From Sphingomonas sanxanigenens (GTDB taxonomy: Bacteria; Pseudomonadota; Alphaproteobacteria; Sphingomonadales; Sphingomonadaceae): DNA of 32,468 bases. The notes beneath the pieces were generated by a model. It did not search any database. It saw nothing but the letters and a program-made list of their open reading frames with translations, and was not told where the DNA came from. Numbering within the stretch: the first letter of the stretch is position 1; each line of letters begins with the position of its first letter. A program made the position numbers and the translations under genes. The DNA lies in contig QFNN01000020.1 of assembly GCA_003240855.1 (NCBI GenBank), forward strand, positions 1 through 32,468, read 5' to 3'. Of this stretch, positions 1-7,081 are shown piece after piece.

Positions 1-1
1 G

Positions 2-58
2 ACGGTGGAGGCCAGGATCGACGGCCTCGATCCGCTCATCGTCACCTTCGGCCGGTGA
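2..58 (+). CDS. 3' end of an unidentified gene (partial)
   Basis: Only the last 18 codons and a TGA stop (56-58) lie in the window. The peptide ends in GLDPLIVTFGR. The tail has a flavour of the fumarylacetoacetate hydrolase / 2-keto-4-pentenoate hydratase superfamily, whose members often end with a short strand of the type 'V.A.idGl...V.F', but 18 residues cannot establish this. The next gene starts 7 nt downstream on the same strand, so the two are probably co-transcribed. Confidence 0.45.
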   Translation, partial: TVEARIDGLDPLIVTFGR

Positions 59-65
59 TCGCGCG

Positions 66-485
66 ATGAGCCTGAGCCTGACCATCGCCGAGACGCCCGG
101 CGACGCCGAACGCGACGCGGTGCTTGCGCCGCTGCGCGCCTTTAATATTGCCCAGGCGGGCGATCCGCGCGCGCGCCCGATCGCGATCCTGCTCACCGAT
201 GAGGCCGGCGATCATGTCGGCGGCCTGTGGGGCAAGACCGCCTATGACTGGATGTTCGTCGAGTTTCTCGCCGTGCCCGAGGCGTGGCGCGGTCAGGACT
301 ATGGCACCGCGTTGATGCGCGAGGCCGAAAGCGTGGCACGGGCGCGCGGCTGCATCGGCATCTGGCTCGACACCTATGATTTTCAGGCGCGCGGCTTCTA
401 CGAGAAGCTGGGTTTTACGCTGTTCGGCACGCTGGAGGACCAGCCCGTCGGCCACAACCGCTTCTTCCTGCGCAAGCGTTTTTGA
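66..485 (+). CDS. GNAT-family N-acetyltransferase
   Basis: A 139-residue single-domain protein of the GNAT fold, which transfers an acetyl group from acetyl-CoA to an amine. The acetyl-CoA pyrophosphate-binding loop is visible as RGQDYGTAL (about residues 74-82), matching the family pattern (R/Q)xxGx(G/A). It is followed by the typical strand and helix with an aromatic pair (DFQARGFYEKLGF, about residues 106-118). The length is normal for a small GNAT protein. The substrate cannot be read from sequence. The gene starts 7 nt after the upstream stop codon, with only a weak ribosome-binding site, which suggests translation within an operon. It converges with the diguanylate cyclase gene, leaving 47 nt between the stops. 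Confidence 0.85.
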   Translation: MSLSLTIAETPGDAERDAVLAPLRAFNIAQAGDPRARPIAILLTDEAGDHVGGLWGKTAYDWMFVEFLAVPEAWRGQDYGTALMREAESVARARGCIGIWLDTYDFQARGFYEKLGFTLFGTLEDQPVGHNRFFLRKRF

Positions 486-532
486 GGAGAAGCGGCTCGC
501 ATGGCCTCCGCGCCGGCGACTCAAGCTCTCCC

Positions 533-1684
533 TCAGGCGACGATCACCTGATCGCGGCCCGCACGCTTGGCGCGGTAGAGGGCTTCGTCGGCGCGGCGGA
601 GCATGTCGCGGCCCTTGGCGTCGTCGGCGGTGAGCTGCGCGACGCCCGCCGAGAAGGTGATCTGGCCCAGCGGCTCGCCTGAATCCTTCGCCGCCAGCCG
701 GCGCGCCGCGAGCGAGCGCCGCGCTTCCTCCACAATCTCGAAGGCCTTTTCGGCGGCGATATTCTCGAACAGCATTACGAACTCCTCGCCGCCGTGACGC
801 GCGACATGGCATTTGTCGTTCGAGATTTCGCCGAGCAGCCTGGCGACGAACTGGAGCACGCGGTCGCCGACTTCATGGCCGTGCTTGTCGTTGATCAACT
901 TGAAATTGTCGATGTCGCAGAAAGCGAGCGACAAGGGTTTCTGCGAGGCCTTGGCTTCGGTCACCGAGCGCGCCAGCAGCGCCTCGAAGGCCCGGCGATT
1001 TGCCAGCCCGGTCAACTGGTCGCTGTCGGCCTGGCGGCGGGCCTCGACAAGGCTGCTGCGCAACGCCGCCATTTTCTTGCCGGCCTGACGCAGCTCATGT
1101 TCGGCGGCGCGCGTCTTTTCGATCATCGCGCGGGTGAGGAAAACGAGCGCGCTGACGCTCTGGCTGACATCCTCCTGCGCGGCGAGGCCGGCGACCTTGT
1201 CCTCCAGCGCTTCGCCATAGGCCTGCGCGTCGGCGCCCGATTGCTTGACCACCCCGGCGACGGTGGCGAGGCCGACCTGCGCCTCGTCGATCAGCTTGTG
1301 GAGCGCGGCGGCCGACATGTCGGTGCGCGTCTCGGCGAGGATCGCCTCGGCCACTTCGTCGCGCAGGATGCCGTCGCGCTCGATCGCGCGATCGACGGCG
1401 AAGGCCAGGCGGCGGTTGCTGCCCGAGATATAGGCGTGGGCCAGCTCATAATGCGTCGGCAGCGGATCGAGCTGGTTGTTGAACAGGAACGTGCCGATGC
1501 GCTCATACAGGTCGCGCGGGCTGCTCGGCGGATCGGTGCGCGCGCGCGCCTCGTCATCCTGCTCGCCGCCGAAAAGGCCGCGGACGGCGCTCATCAGCCG
1601 CGAGGTGCGGCGGTCGCCCGGCGCAGCTTGAGAGAGGGAGAGGGGCGTCGCCGTGACGCGGCCGGATTGAGCGATGTCGGTCAT
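533..1684 (-). CDS. Soluble GGDEF-domain diguanylate cyclase
   Basis: 383 residues with no membrane segment. The C-terminal half (about 219-383) is a GGDEF domain, which makes cyclic di-GMP from two GTP. The active-site motif is GGEEF at residues 298-302, preceded by DQLTGLANRRAF and the metal-binding CDIDNFK. The usual allosteric inhibitory site (RxxD five residues before GGEEF) is absent; the sequence there is NDKCHVARH. The N-terminal region (about 52-215) holds a conserved-looking helical segment (DLYERIGTFLFNNQLDPLPT) that I cannot assign to a named sensor domain, ending in a probable coiled coil. The gene is divergent from proC, with a 128-nt intergenic region. Confidence 0.9.
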   Translation of the reverse strand: MTDIAQSGRVTATPLSLSQAAPGDRRTSRLMSAVRGLFGGEQDDEARARTDPPSSPRDLYERIGTFLFNNQLDPLPTHYELAHAYISGSNRRLAFAVDRAIERDGILRDEVAEAILAETRTDMSAAALHKLIDEAQVGLATVAGVVKQSGADAQAYGEALEDKVAGLAAQEDVSQSVSALVFLTRAMIEKTRAAEHELRQAGKKMAALRSSLVEARRQADSDQLTGLANRRAFEALLARSVTEAKASQKPLSLAFCDIDNFKLINDKHGHEVGDRVLQFVARLLGEISNDKCHVARHGGEEFVMLFENIAAEKAFEIVEEARRSLAARRLAAKDSGEPLGQITFSAGVAQLTADDAKGRDMLRRADEALYRAKRAGRDQVIVA

Positions 1685-1812
1685 GACCGGATTAACGACA
1701 AAATCGGCGCTTTCTTGCGTGCCTCATCCGAAAGATCGGCAAATTATTTTGTCCGCTCCTCATGCCTGCGCGGACGGTTCCGTCGGGGCGGCTGGCGGGC
1801 TATGCGCGGGGC

Positions 1813-2637
1813 ATGACGCTCGAACATTTTGACCATGCGCCGATCTGGCTGCTCGGCTGCGGAAACATGGCTGGCGCGATGCTCAGCCGCTGGCTCGATC
1901 AGGGGCTCGATCCCGCTTCGGTGACGGTGATCCGCCCCAGCGGCGCGCCCGTCGCGCCCGGCGTCCGCGTCCTCACCGCTGTCCCGGACGAAGCGCCGCC
2001 CGCAATCCTGATGCTCGGCGTCAAGCCGCAGCGCCTGGGCGACGTCGCGCCCGCAGTGCGTGTGGCGGTCGGGCAGGGGACGCTGCTGGTCTCGATCCTC
2101 GCTGGCGTGCGGATCGAAACGCTATCGAAACATTTTCCCGAGGCCGGCGCGATCCTCCGCGTCATGCCCAACACGCCTGTCGCCGTCGGCAAAGGCGTGC
2201 TTCCCCTGATAACCCGGCAGGAAACCCCGCACATATTGCGCGCGGCGGCGGAAAAGCTGATGGCGCCTCTCGGCCTCGTCGAATGGGTCGCCGACGAAGC
2301 GTCGTTCGATCTGATTACCGCGCTGTCGGGCAGCGGCCCGGCCTTCCTCTTCCGTTTCGTCGATGCGCTGGGGGCCGCCGCCGCCGATCTGGGCCTGCCT
2401 GCCGATCAGGCCGCGCGCTTCGCGCTCGCGACCGTCGAAGGCGCGGCATTGCTCGCGGCGTCGTCGGACGAGGATCCCGGCAAGCTCGCCGATCGCGTCG
2501 CCAGCCCGGGCGGCTCGACGCGCAAGGGGCTCGACGTGCTCGATGAAGAGGGAGCGCTCCGCACTCTGCTCCGCCGCACGCTCGACGCCGCGACCAAGCG
2601 CAACGCCGAGATGGCGGCCGAAGCGCTCAGGGCGTGA
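1813..2637 (+). CDS. proC: Pyrroline-5-carboxylate reductase
   Basis: Catalyses the last step of proline synthesis, the NAD(P)H-dependent reduction of 1-pyrroline-5-carboxylate to proline, in the cytoplasm. The Rossmann motif is GCGNMAGAML near the N-terminus, with VMPNTPVAVGKG mid-protein. The family signatures ALSGSGPAFLF and SPGGSTRKGL are both present. The start at 1813 gives a 274-residue protein, the usual length, beginning just before the nucleotide-binding strand. An in-frame ATG at 1762 would add 17 residues without homologous features. The stop overlaps the end of the convergent marR gene by 11 nt. Confidence 0.95.
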   Translation: MTLEHFDHAPIWLLGCGNMAGAMLSRWLDQGLDPASVTVIRPSGAPVAPGVRVLTAVPDEAPPAILMLGVKPQRLGDVAPAVRVAVGQGTLLVSILAGVRIETLSKHFPEAGAILRVMPNTPVAVGKGVLPLITRQETPHILRAAAEKLMAPLGLVEWVADEASFDLITALSGSGPAFLFRFVDALGAAAADLGLPADQAARFALATVEGAALLAASSDEDPGKLADRVASPGGSTRKGLDVLDEEGALRTLLRRTLDAATKRNAEMAAEALRA

Positions 2638-3109
2638 CGAGGCGCGCGCGTTCGGCTTCGGGGATCAGCCCTTCGAGCACGCGCCAGAAACCGGTCACCG
2701 CATCCTGCCCGGCTTCGGCATAGGCGGCGGCGAGCCGGGCGCGCATCGCCTCGAACAGCCGCGTTTCGAGCGCCTGTCCATCGGCGGTGAGGCGCAGCAG
2801 CCGCTGCCGCCGGTCATTGCGACCCTGCCGCATCTCAACCAGCCCGCGCGTCTCGAGATCGCCCAGCACACGGCCCAGCGACTGCTTGGTAATCGCCAGC
2901 AGGCGGAGCAGATCGCTGACGCTCAGATCGGGCCGCCGCGCGATGAAATAGAGCGCCCGCTGATGCGCTCGCCCAAGCCCCTCGACCGCCAGCACAGGCT
3001 CGACCGCGCGGCCCAGCAGCGTTTGCCCGAAGTGCATCAGTTCAATGCCGCGCCTGACTTCTGCTTCGCGCAGGAAAAGCGCCGAAGCGCCAGGATGGGG
3101 GGAGACCAT
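2627..3109 (-). CDS. MarR-family transcriptional regulator
   Basis: A 160-residue winged-helix regulator of the MarR family, which usually acts as a dimer that represses nearby genes until a small ligand binds. The helix-turn-helix is about residues 61-92 (SVSDLLRLLAITKQSLGRVL). The wing carries the conserved DxR-type motif NDRRQRLLRLT at about residues 98-108. The gene is divergent from the branched-chain aminotransferase gene; the shared 98-nt region 3110-3207 is the natural place for an operator. I see no strong Shine-Dalgarno before the ATG (the preceding sense bases are CGTCAAC). Which gene it controls is inference. Confidence 0.88.
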   Translation of the reverse strand: MVSPHPGASALFLREAEVRRGIELMHFGQTLLGRAVEPVLAVEGLGRAHQRALYFIARRPDLSVSDLLRLLAITKQSLGRVLGDLETRGLVEMRQGRNDRRQRLLRLTADGQALETRLFEAMRARLAAAYAEAGQDAVTGFWRVLEGLIPEAERARLVTP

Positions 3110-3207
3110 GTTGACGACTCTAGCGCCCCCTCCTAGTCCCGGGCAACCCGCGCGGCCCGATGACAGGCAAGCGAGGCATCAGGGTCCAGCCAGCCGGAGG
3201 TCTGCAC

Positions 3208-4305
3208 ATGAGCGACGCCGCGTCGTTGCGTTTCGAGTTCGAGCCTACTGCCAATCCCATTCCCGCGAGCGAGCGCGATCCGATGCTCGCCAATCCGGGT
3301 TTTGGCCGAGTGTTCACGGATCATATGGCTCTTATCCGTTATTCGGATACCAAAGGCTGGCATGACGCCAAGATTACGGCGCGCGGATCGGTGACGGTCG
3401 ATCCCGCCGCTGCAGTGCTGCATTATGCGCAGGAGATTTTCGAGGGGCTGAAAGCCTATCGCCTGCCCGATGGCGGCGCGCAATTGTTTCGCGCCGAGGC
3501 CAACGCCCGCCGTTTCCGCCACAGCGCGCGGCGGCTCGCCATGCCCGAGCTGCCCGAGGACCTGTTTGTTGAATCTGCGCGTGCGCTGGTCCGCGCCGAC
3601 CGCGACTGGATTCCGCAGGGTGCGGATGGCGCGCTTTATCTGCGTCCCTTCATGTTCGCGAGCGAGGCCTTCCTTGGCGTGAAGCCCGCCAGCGAATATC
3701 TCTACATGGTCATCGCATCGTCCGTGGGGGCCTATTTCAAGGGGGGAGCCAAGCCGATCGCGCTGTGGGCCACGCCGACCTACAGCCGGGCGGGCCCGGG
3801 CGGCACCGGGGATGCCAAATGTGGCGGCAATTACGCTTCCAGCCTCATCGCGCTCGCCGAAGCGACGAACGAGGGCTGCGACCAGGTGCTGTTCCTGGAC
3901 ACCAAGGAACGCCGCTGGATCGAGGAACTGGGCGGCATGAACGTGTTCCTCGTCTTTGACGACGGATCGCTGGTGACGCCGCCGCTGGAAGGCACGATCC
4001 TGGCGGGCATCACGCGCGATTCGCTGATCCAGCTCGCCCGCGCCGAGGGGCGCACGGTGCGCGAGGAGCATTATGGCATCGACCAGTGGGAAGCCGACGC
4101 GAAGAGCGGTCGCCTGCGCGAGGCCTTCGCCTGCGGCACCGCTGCGGTCGTGACGCCGATCGGCCGGGTCAAGACGCCGACCGCCGACTTCACCATCGGC
4201 AACGGCGCGACCGGATCAGTGACCGAAGGGCTGCGCGAAGCGCTCGTCGCGATCCAGCGCGGCACCGCAGCCGATCCGCACGGCTGGACCGAGAAGCTGT
4301 TCTGA
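3208..4305 (+). CDS. ilvE: Branched-chain amino acid aminotransferase (class IV)
   Basis: Transfers the amino group between glutamate and the 2-oxo acids of leucine, isoleucine and valine using pyridoxal phosphate. The active-site lysine lies in DAKCGGNYASSL; EELGGMNVFLVF and the C-terminal CGTAAVVTPIG are typical of the longer, bacterial/eukaryotic-type BCAT. The ATG at 3208 is chosen because GGAGG (3196-3200) sits 7 nt upstream; this gives 365 residues. An upstream ATG at 3160 has no comparable site. A 14-bp hairpin follows the stop. The liu-type leucine-degradation cluster starts just beyond the tRNA, so this enzyme could also feed leucine into that pathway. Confidence 0.93.
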   Translation: MSDAASLRFEFEPTANPIPASERDPMLANPGFGRVFTDHMALIRYSDTKGWHDAKITARGSVTVDPAAAVLHYAQEIFEGLKAYRLPDGGAQLFRAEANARRFRHSARRLAMPELPEDLFVESARALVRADRDWIPQGADGALYLRPFMFASEAFLGVKPASEYLYMVIASSVGAYFKGGAKPIALWATPTYSRAGPGGTGDAKCGGNYASSLIALAEATNEGCDQVLFLDTKERRWIEELGGMNVFLVFDDGSLVTPPLEGTILAGITRDSLIQLARAEGRTVREEHYGIDQWEADAKSGRLREAFACGTAAVVTPIGRVKTPTADFTIGNGATGSVTEGLREALVAIQRGTAADPHGWTEKLF

Positions 4306-4315
4306 AATCCTCCAG

Positions 4316-4353
4316 ACCGCGCCTGCGCCCTTCCCAAGCGGCGCAGGCGCGGT
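4316..4353 (+). terminator. Strong hairpin downstream of ilvE
   Basis: A perfect 14-bp inverted repeat: arm 4316-4329, 10-nt loop 4330-4339, arm 4340-4353. It lies 10 nt after the ilvE stop codon and 35 nt before tRNA-Gln. The stem is almost entirely G/C. No run of T follows, so it is not a textbook intrinsic terminator, but it could stop transcription or protect the 3' end of the ilvE message. Confidence 0.6.
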
Positions 4354-4388
4354 TAGAGGCAACGGCCCGGGCCGATCGCCCGGCCTGC

Positions 4389-4463
4389 TGGGGCGTCGCC
4401 AAGCGGTAAGGCACCGGTTTTTGGTACCGGCATTCGCAGGTTCGAATCCTGCCGCCCCAGCCA
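4389..4463 (+). tRNA. tRNA-Gln (anticodon TTG)
   Basis: A 75-nt cloverleaf. The acceptor arms TGGGGCG (4389-4395) and CGCCCCA (4453-4459) pair perfectly, followed by discriminator G and an encoded CCA (4461-4463). The anticodon stem is CCGGT (4414-4418) with ACCGG (4426-4430), loop TTTTGGT, anticodon TTG at 4421-4423. The T arm has GCAGG-TTCGAAT-CCTGC. The TTG anticodon reads CAA and, by wobble, CAG. It stands alone between ilvE and the convergent carboxylase alpha gene. Confidence 0.97.
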
Positions 4464-4522
4464 GTTCAAGAAGATCGATCCGGATTTCGCCGGCCAGTGC
4501 GACACCGGCCGACCGGGCGTTG

Positions 4523-6460
4523 TCAGGCCGACTGTTCGATGCGGACGAGCAGACTGCCTTCGCTGACCTGACCACCGACGCTGGCGTTGAGTTCCGCCAC
4601 CGTGCCGTCGAACGGCGCGGTCAGGCTATGCTCCATCTTCATCGCCTCGATCGTGACGAGTTTCTGGCCTTTGGCGACGGTATCGCCGGCCGCGACATCG
4701 ACCGCGATGATGCGGCCGGGCATGGGCGAGAGGATTGCGCCGTCGGCGGCGGAGCCCGCAGCGTTGCCGCTACTGCGGGTTCTGACGAACAGAAAACTCT
4801 GCCCCATGTCCGATACGAGGATGCGATCGTCCTTGATGATCGTCGTGAGCATAGCCGGCTTCTCCACCGGGCGATCGACAACGAAACACTCTCCCTCATA
4901 AGTCAGCGCAATGCGCAACTTGGGCTCAGCGTTGGCGCGAAACCCGGCCAACGAACGCCAGACGGAACCTGGATAGGGCTGCGGCGAGCTGCGGCTCTCA
5001 TATCGCCATAGCTGTACGGCGTCAGCATCTCCCATCTCGTCATGGAGGACAGCCATTGCCGCAGACTCTATGACCTCTCGGGAAGGCACATTCGGCGGAA
5101 CCAGCGTATCTTCATGATTTGCGATGAAGCCGGTATCTATGTTTCCAGACAGAAAATCGGGCGAAGAAAGCGCGCGCGCCAGAAAGGCAGCATTGGTTTT
5201 CACCGGCGCGATGATGGTGTTGTAAGCTGCGGCAGCAAGCGTTCGAGCAGCGGCCTGCCTGGTCGATCGGTGCACCACGATCTTGGCGATCATTGGGTCA
5301 TAGAAGGGCGAGATTTCACTGCCCTGCGCAACACCCGTTTCCAACCTGACGGCGTGGTGCTCGCCAATGCCGAAGAAATCGAGACGGCCGGTACTGGGCA
5401 GAAAGCCGTTTGAGGGATCCTCGGCATAGAGCCGCGCTTCCATCGCCCAGCCGTTGATGCTCAGCTCATCCTGGCGCTTCGGCAGCGTCTCGCCTGATGC
5501 CACACGGAGCTGCCATTCGACGAGATCGACGCCGGTGATTTCCTCGGTCACCGGATGTTCGACCTGAAGGCGCGTGTTCATTTCCATGAACCAGATGCGG
5601 TCGGCGCGGAGGCCTTCGCTGGCGTCGGCGATAAACTCGATCGTGCCCGCGCCGACATAGTCGACGGCCCTGGCGGCGCGGACGGCGGCGGCGCAGATCG
5701 CTTCGCGCGTCGCTTCGTCCATGCCGGGTGCGGGGGCCTCTTCGATCACCTTCTGGTGGCGGCGCTGGAGCGAGCAGTCGCGCTCGAACAGATGGACGAC
5801 ATTGCCGTGGGCGTCGCCGAACACCTGCACCTCGATATGACGGGGCGAGAGGATGTATTTTTCGATCAGGACGCGATCGTCGCCGAAGCTGCTGGCCGCT
5901 TCGCGCTGACAGCTTGCAAGCGCATCGGCGAAATCTGCGGCCGCATCGACGCGACGCATGCCCTTGCCGCCGCCGCCGGCGACGGCCTTGATCAGCACGG
6001 GATAGCCGATCCTGTCGGCCTCCGCCTTCAGATGATCGGGGCGCTGATCCTCGCCTAGATAGCCGGGGGTGACGGGGACGCCGGCGGCGATCATCCGTTG
6101 CTTGGCGGCGTCCTTCAGCCCCATCGCGGTGATCGAGGCGGGATTGGGGCCGACCCAGATCAGCCCGGCGTCGATCACCGCCTGCGCGAAAGCGGCGTTT
6201 TCCGACAGGAAGCCGTAGCCGGGGTGGATCGCCTCGGCTCCTGTCGCCCTGGCGGCGGCGATGATCTTTTCGCCCACCAGATAGGATTCGCGCGCGGGCG
6301 GCGGGCCGATATGCACGGCTTCGTCGGCCTGGCGGACGTGCAGGGCGTTTGCGTCTGCATCCGAATAGACGGCGACGGTGCGGATCCCCATTGCCCGCGC
6401 GGTGCGGATGATGCGGCAGGCGATCTCGCCGCGATTGGCGATGAGCAGCGACTTCAGCAT
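4523..6460 (-). CDS. mccA: Methylcrotonyl-CoA carboxylase, biotin-containing alpha subunit
   Basis: The biotin carboxylase / biotin carrier subunit of an acyl-CoA carboxylase, ATP-dependently loading CO2 onto its own biotin. The N-terminus LLIANRGEIACRIIR, the ATP-grasp glycine loop GGGGKGM (162-168) and EMNTRLQVEH (293-302) are intact. The biotinylated lysine is in EAMKMEH (Lys608). With 645 residues it has the normal length. Assignment to methylcrotonyl-CoA rather than propionyl-CoA rests on the neighbouring isovaleryl-CoA dehydrogenase and the MCC-type beta subunit. The ATG at 6460 overlaps the end of the preceding gene by 7 nt; a longer reading upstream lacks homologous sequence. Positions 4801-5400 have lower GC than the rest of the gene. 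Confidence 0.9.
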   Translation of the reverse strand: MLKSLLIANRGEIACRIIRTARAMGIRTVAVYSDADANALHVRQADEAVHIGPPPARESYLVGEKIIAAARATGAEAIHPGYGFLSENAAFAQAVIDAGLIWVGPNPASITAMGLKDAAKQRMIAAGVPVTPGYLGEDQRPDHLKAEADRIGYPVLIKAVAGGGGKGMRRVDAAADFADALASCQREAASSFGDDRVLIEKYILSPRHIEVQVFGDAHGNVVHLFERDCSLQRRHQKVIEEAPAPGMDEATREAICAAAVRAARAVDYVGAGTIEFIADASEGLRADRIWFMEMNTRLQVEHPVTEEITGVDLVEWQLRVASGETLPKRQDELSINGWAMEARLYAEDPSNGFLPSTGRLDFFGIGEHHAVRLETGVAQGSEISPFYDPMIAKIVVHRSTRQAAARTLAAAAYNTIIAPVKTNAAFLARALSSPDFLSGNIDTGFIANHEDTLVPPNVPSREVIESAAMAVLHDEMGDADAVQLWRYESRSSPQPYPGSVWRSLAGFRANAEPKLRIALTYEGECFVVDRPVEKPAMLTTIIKDDRILVSDMGQSFLFVRTRSSGNAAGSAADGAILSPMPGRIIAVDVAAGDTVAKGQKLVTIEAMKMEHSLTAPFDGTVAELNASVGGQVSEGSLLVRIEQSA

Positions 6461-6918
6461 CCGGTGGTCCGCTTCGACCAGGTGAGGTTCTGGATCTTCC
6501 ACGCGCCGCCTTCGCGGATCAGGTCGAAATGGTCGACGCCGCAATGGCTGGTCCTGCCGTCGATGATGAAGCTGTAATGGCCCCAGACCATCGCGATATT
6601 GCCGTCGATCTCGATCGCGGGATCGGCCATGCGCTCTTCGAAGCGTTCGGCGCCGGGCTTGAAGCGCGCGGCCATCTCCTCGGCAGCCAGATGATCGATG
6701 CGGACCGATCCGTCCGCCGATTCAGTGGCGATCGTCACTGTCGCGCCGGGGCGGAAGGTCGCCGCGACCGCAGCCGCATCACGCGCGGCGATGCCGGCGA
6801 ACAGCGCGTCGACGGGGATCATCACCGATGCCTCGGGCGTGCCGGGAGGGGGAAGTCCGGTCCCCTTGGGCAGCGGCTGGACGGGCGTGATCTGGAGCGC
6901 GAGGGCGAGGAAAATCAT
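6454..6918 (-). CDS. SnoaL/NTF2-like small protein, probably exported
   Basis: A 154-residue protein whose core (about residue 35 onward) has the cone-shaped NTF2/SnoaL pattern. Key stretches are an N-terminal helix with DALFAGIAARDAAAVAATF, a middle strand ATVTIAT, and the C-terminal strands IAMVWGHYSFIIDGR, GVDHFDLIREGGAWKI and QNLTW. Such proteins are often small hydrolases, isomerases or binding proteins. The start MIFLALALQITPVQ looks like a short signal peptide, though without a clear basic N-region; an upstream TTG at 6945 would add SHRGW before it but lacks a ribosome-binding site. The stop overlaps the mccA start (ATGCTGA), so the two are translationally coupled. Its role in leucine breakdown is unknown. 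Confidence 0.75.
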   Translation of the reverse strand: MIFLALALQITPVQPLPKGTGLPPPGTPEASVMIPVDALFAGIAARDAAAVAATFRPGATVTIATESADGSVRIDHLAAEEMAARFKPGAERFEERMADPAIEIDGNIAMVWGHYSFIIDGRTSHCGVDHFDLIREGGAWKIQNLTWSKRTTGC

Positions 6919-7054
6919 TGGCCATCCCCGATGCGAAGTTGACAAAGTTGAGAGGCTGGAGCGTCGAATGCCCCGGCGTCGCAGACGGCTGACGCACGAC
7001 GTGCGCGAGCGTGGTCGGAGGGGGGTGTCGGCATGTGCGAAACATAGCCCGGAA

Positions 7055-7076
7055 CCGCCGCTGTAGGACAGCGCGG
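7055..7076 (-). terminator. Hairpin after mccB
   Basis: A 6-bp stem (7059-7064 with 7068-7073, loop AGG) is extended by three more pairs (7055-7057 with 7074-7076) around one bulged base. It lies 5 nt beyond the mccB stop codon in the 136-163 nt gap before the SnoaL-like gene. No T run follows. It may partially terminate or stabilise the upstream message, uncoupling mccB from mccA. Confidence 0.4.
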
Positions 7077-7081
7077 CATCG

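Noticed and set aside
794..1816. A 340-codon plus-strand frame opposite the GGDEF gene
   Set aside because: The translation shows no recognisable family, and the opposite strand encodes an intact GGDEF domain.
3110..3140. TTGACG near 3111 as a -35 box for ilvE
   Set aside because: At the proper spacing only a poor -10 sequence (TAGTCC) is found, so a promoter call is not supported.
4489..4509. A 5-bp inverted repeat (GCCGG/CCGGC) between tRNA-Gln and mccA as a shared terminator
   Set aside because: The stem is short with an 11-nt loop and no T run; this is expected by chance at this GC content.
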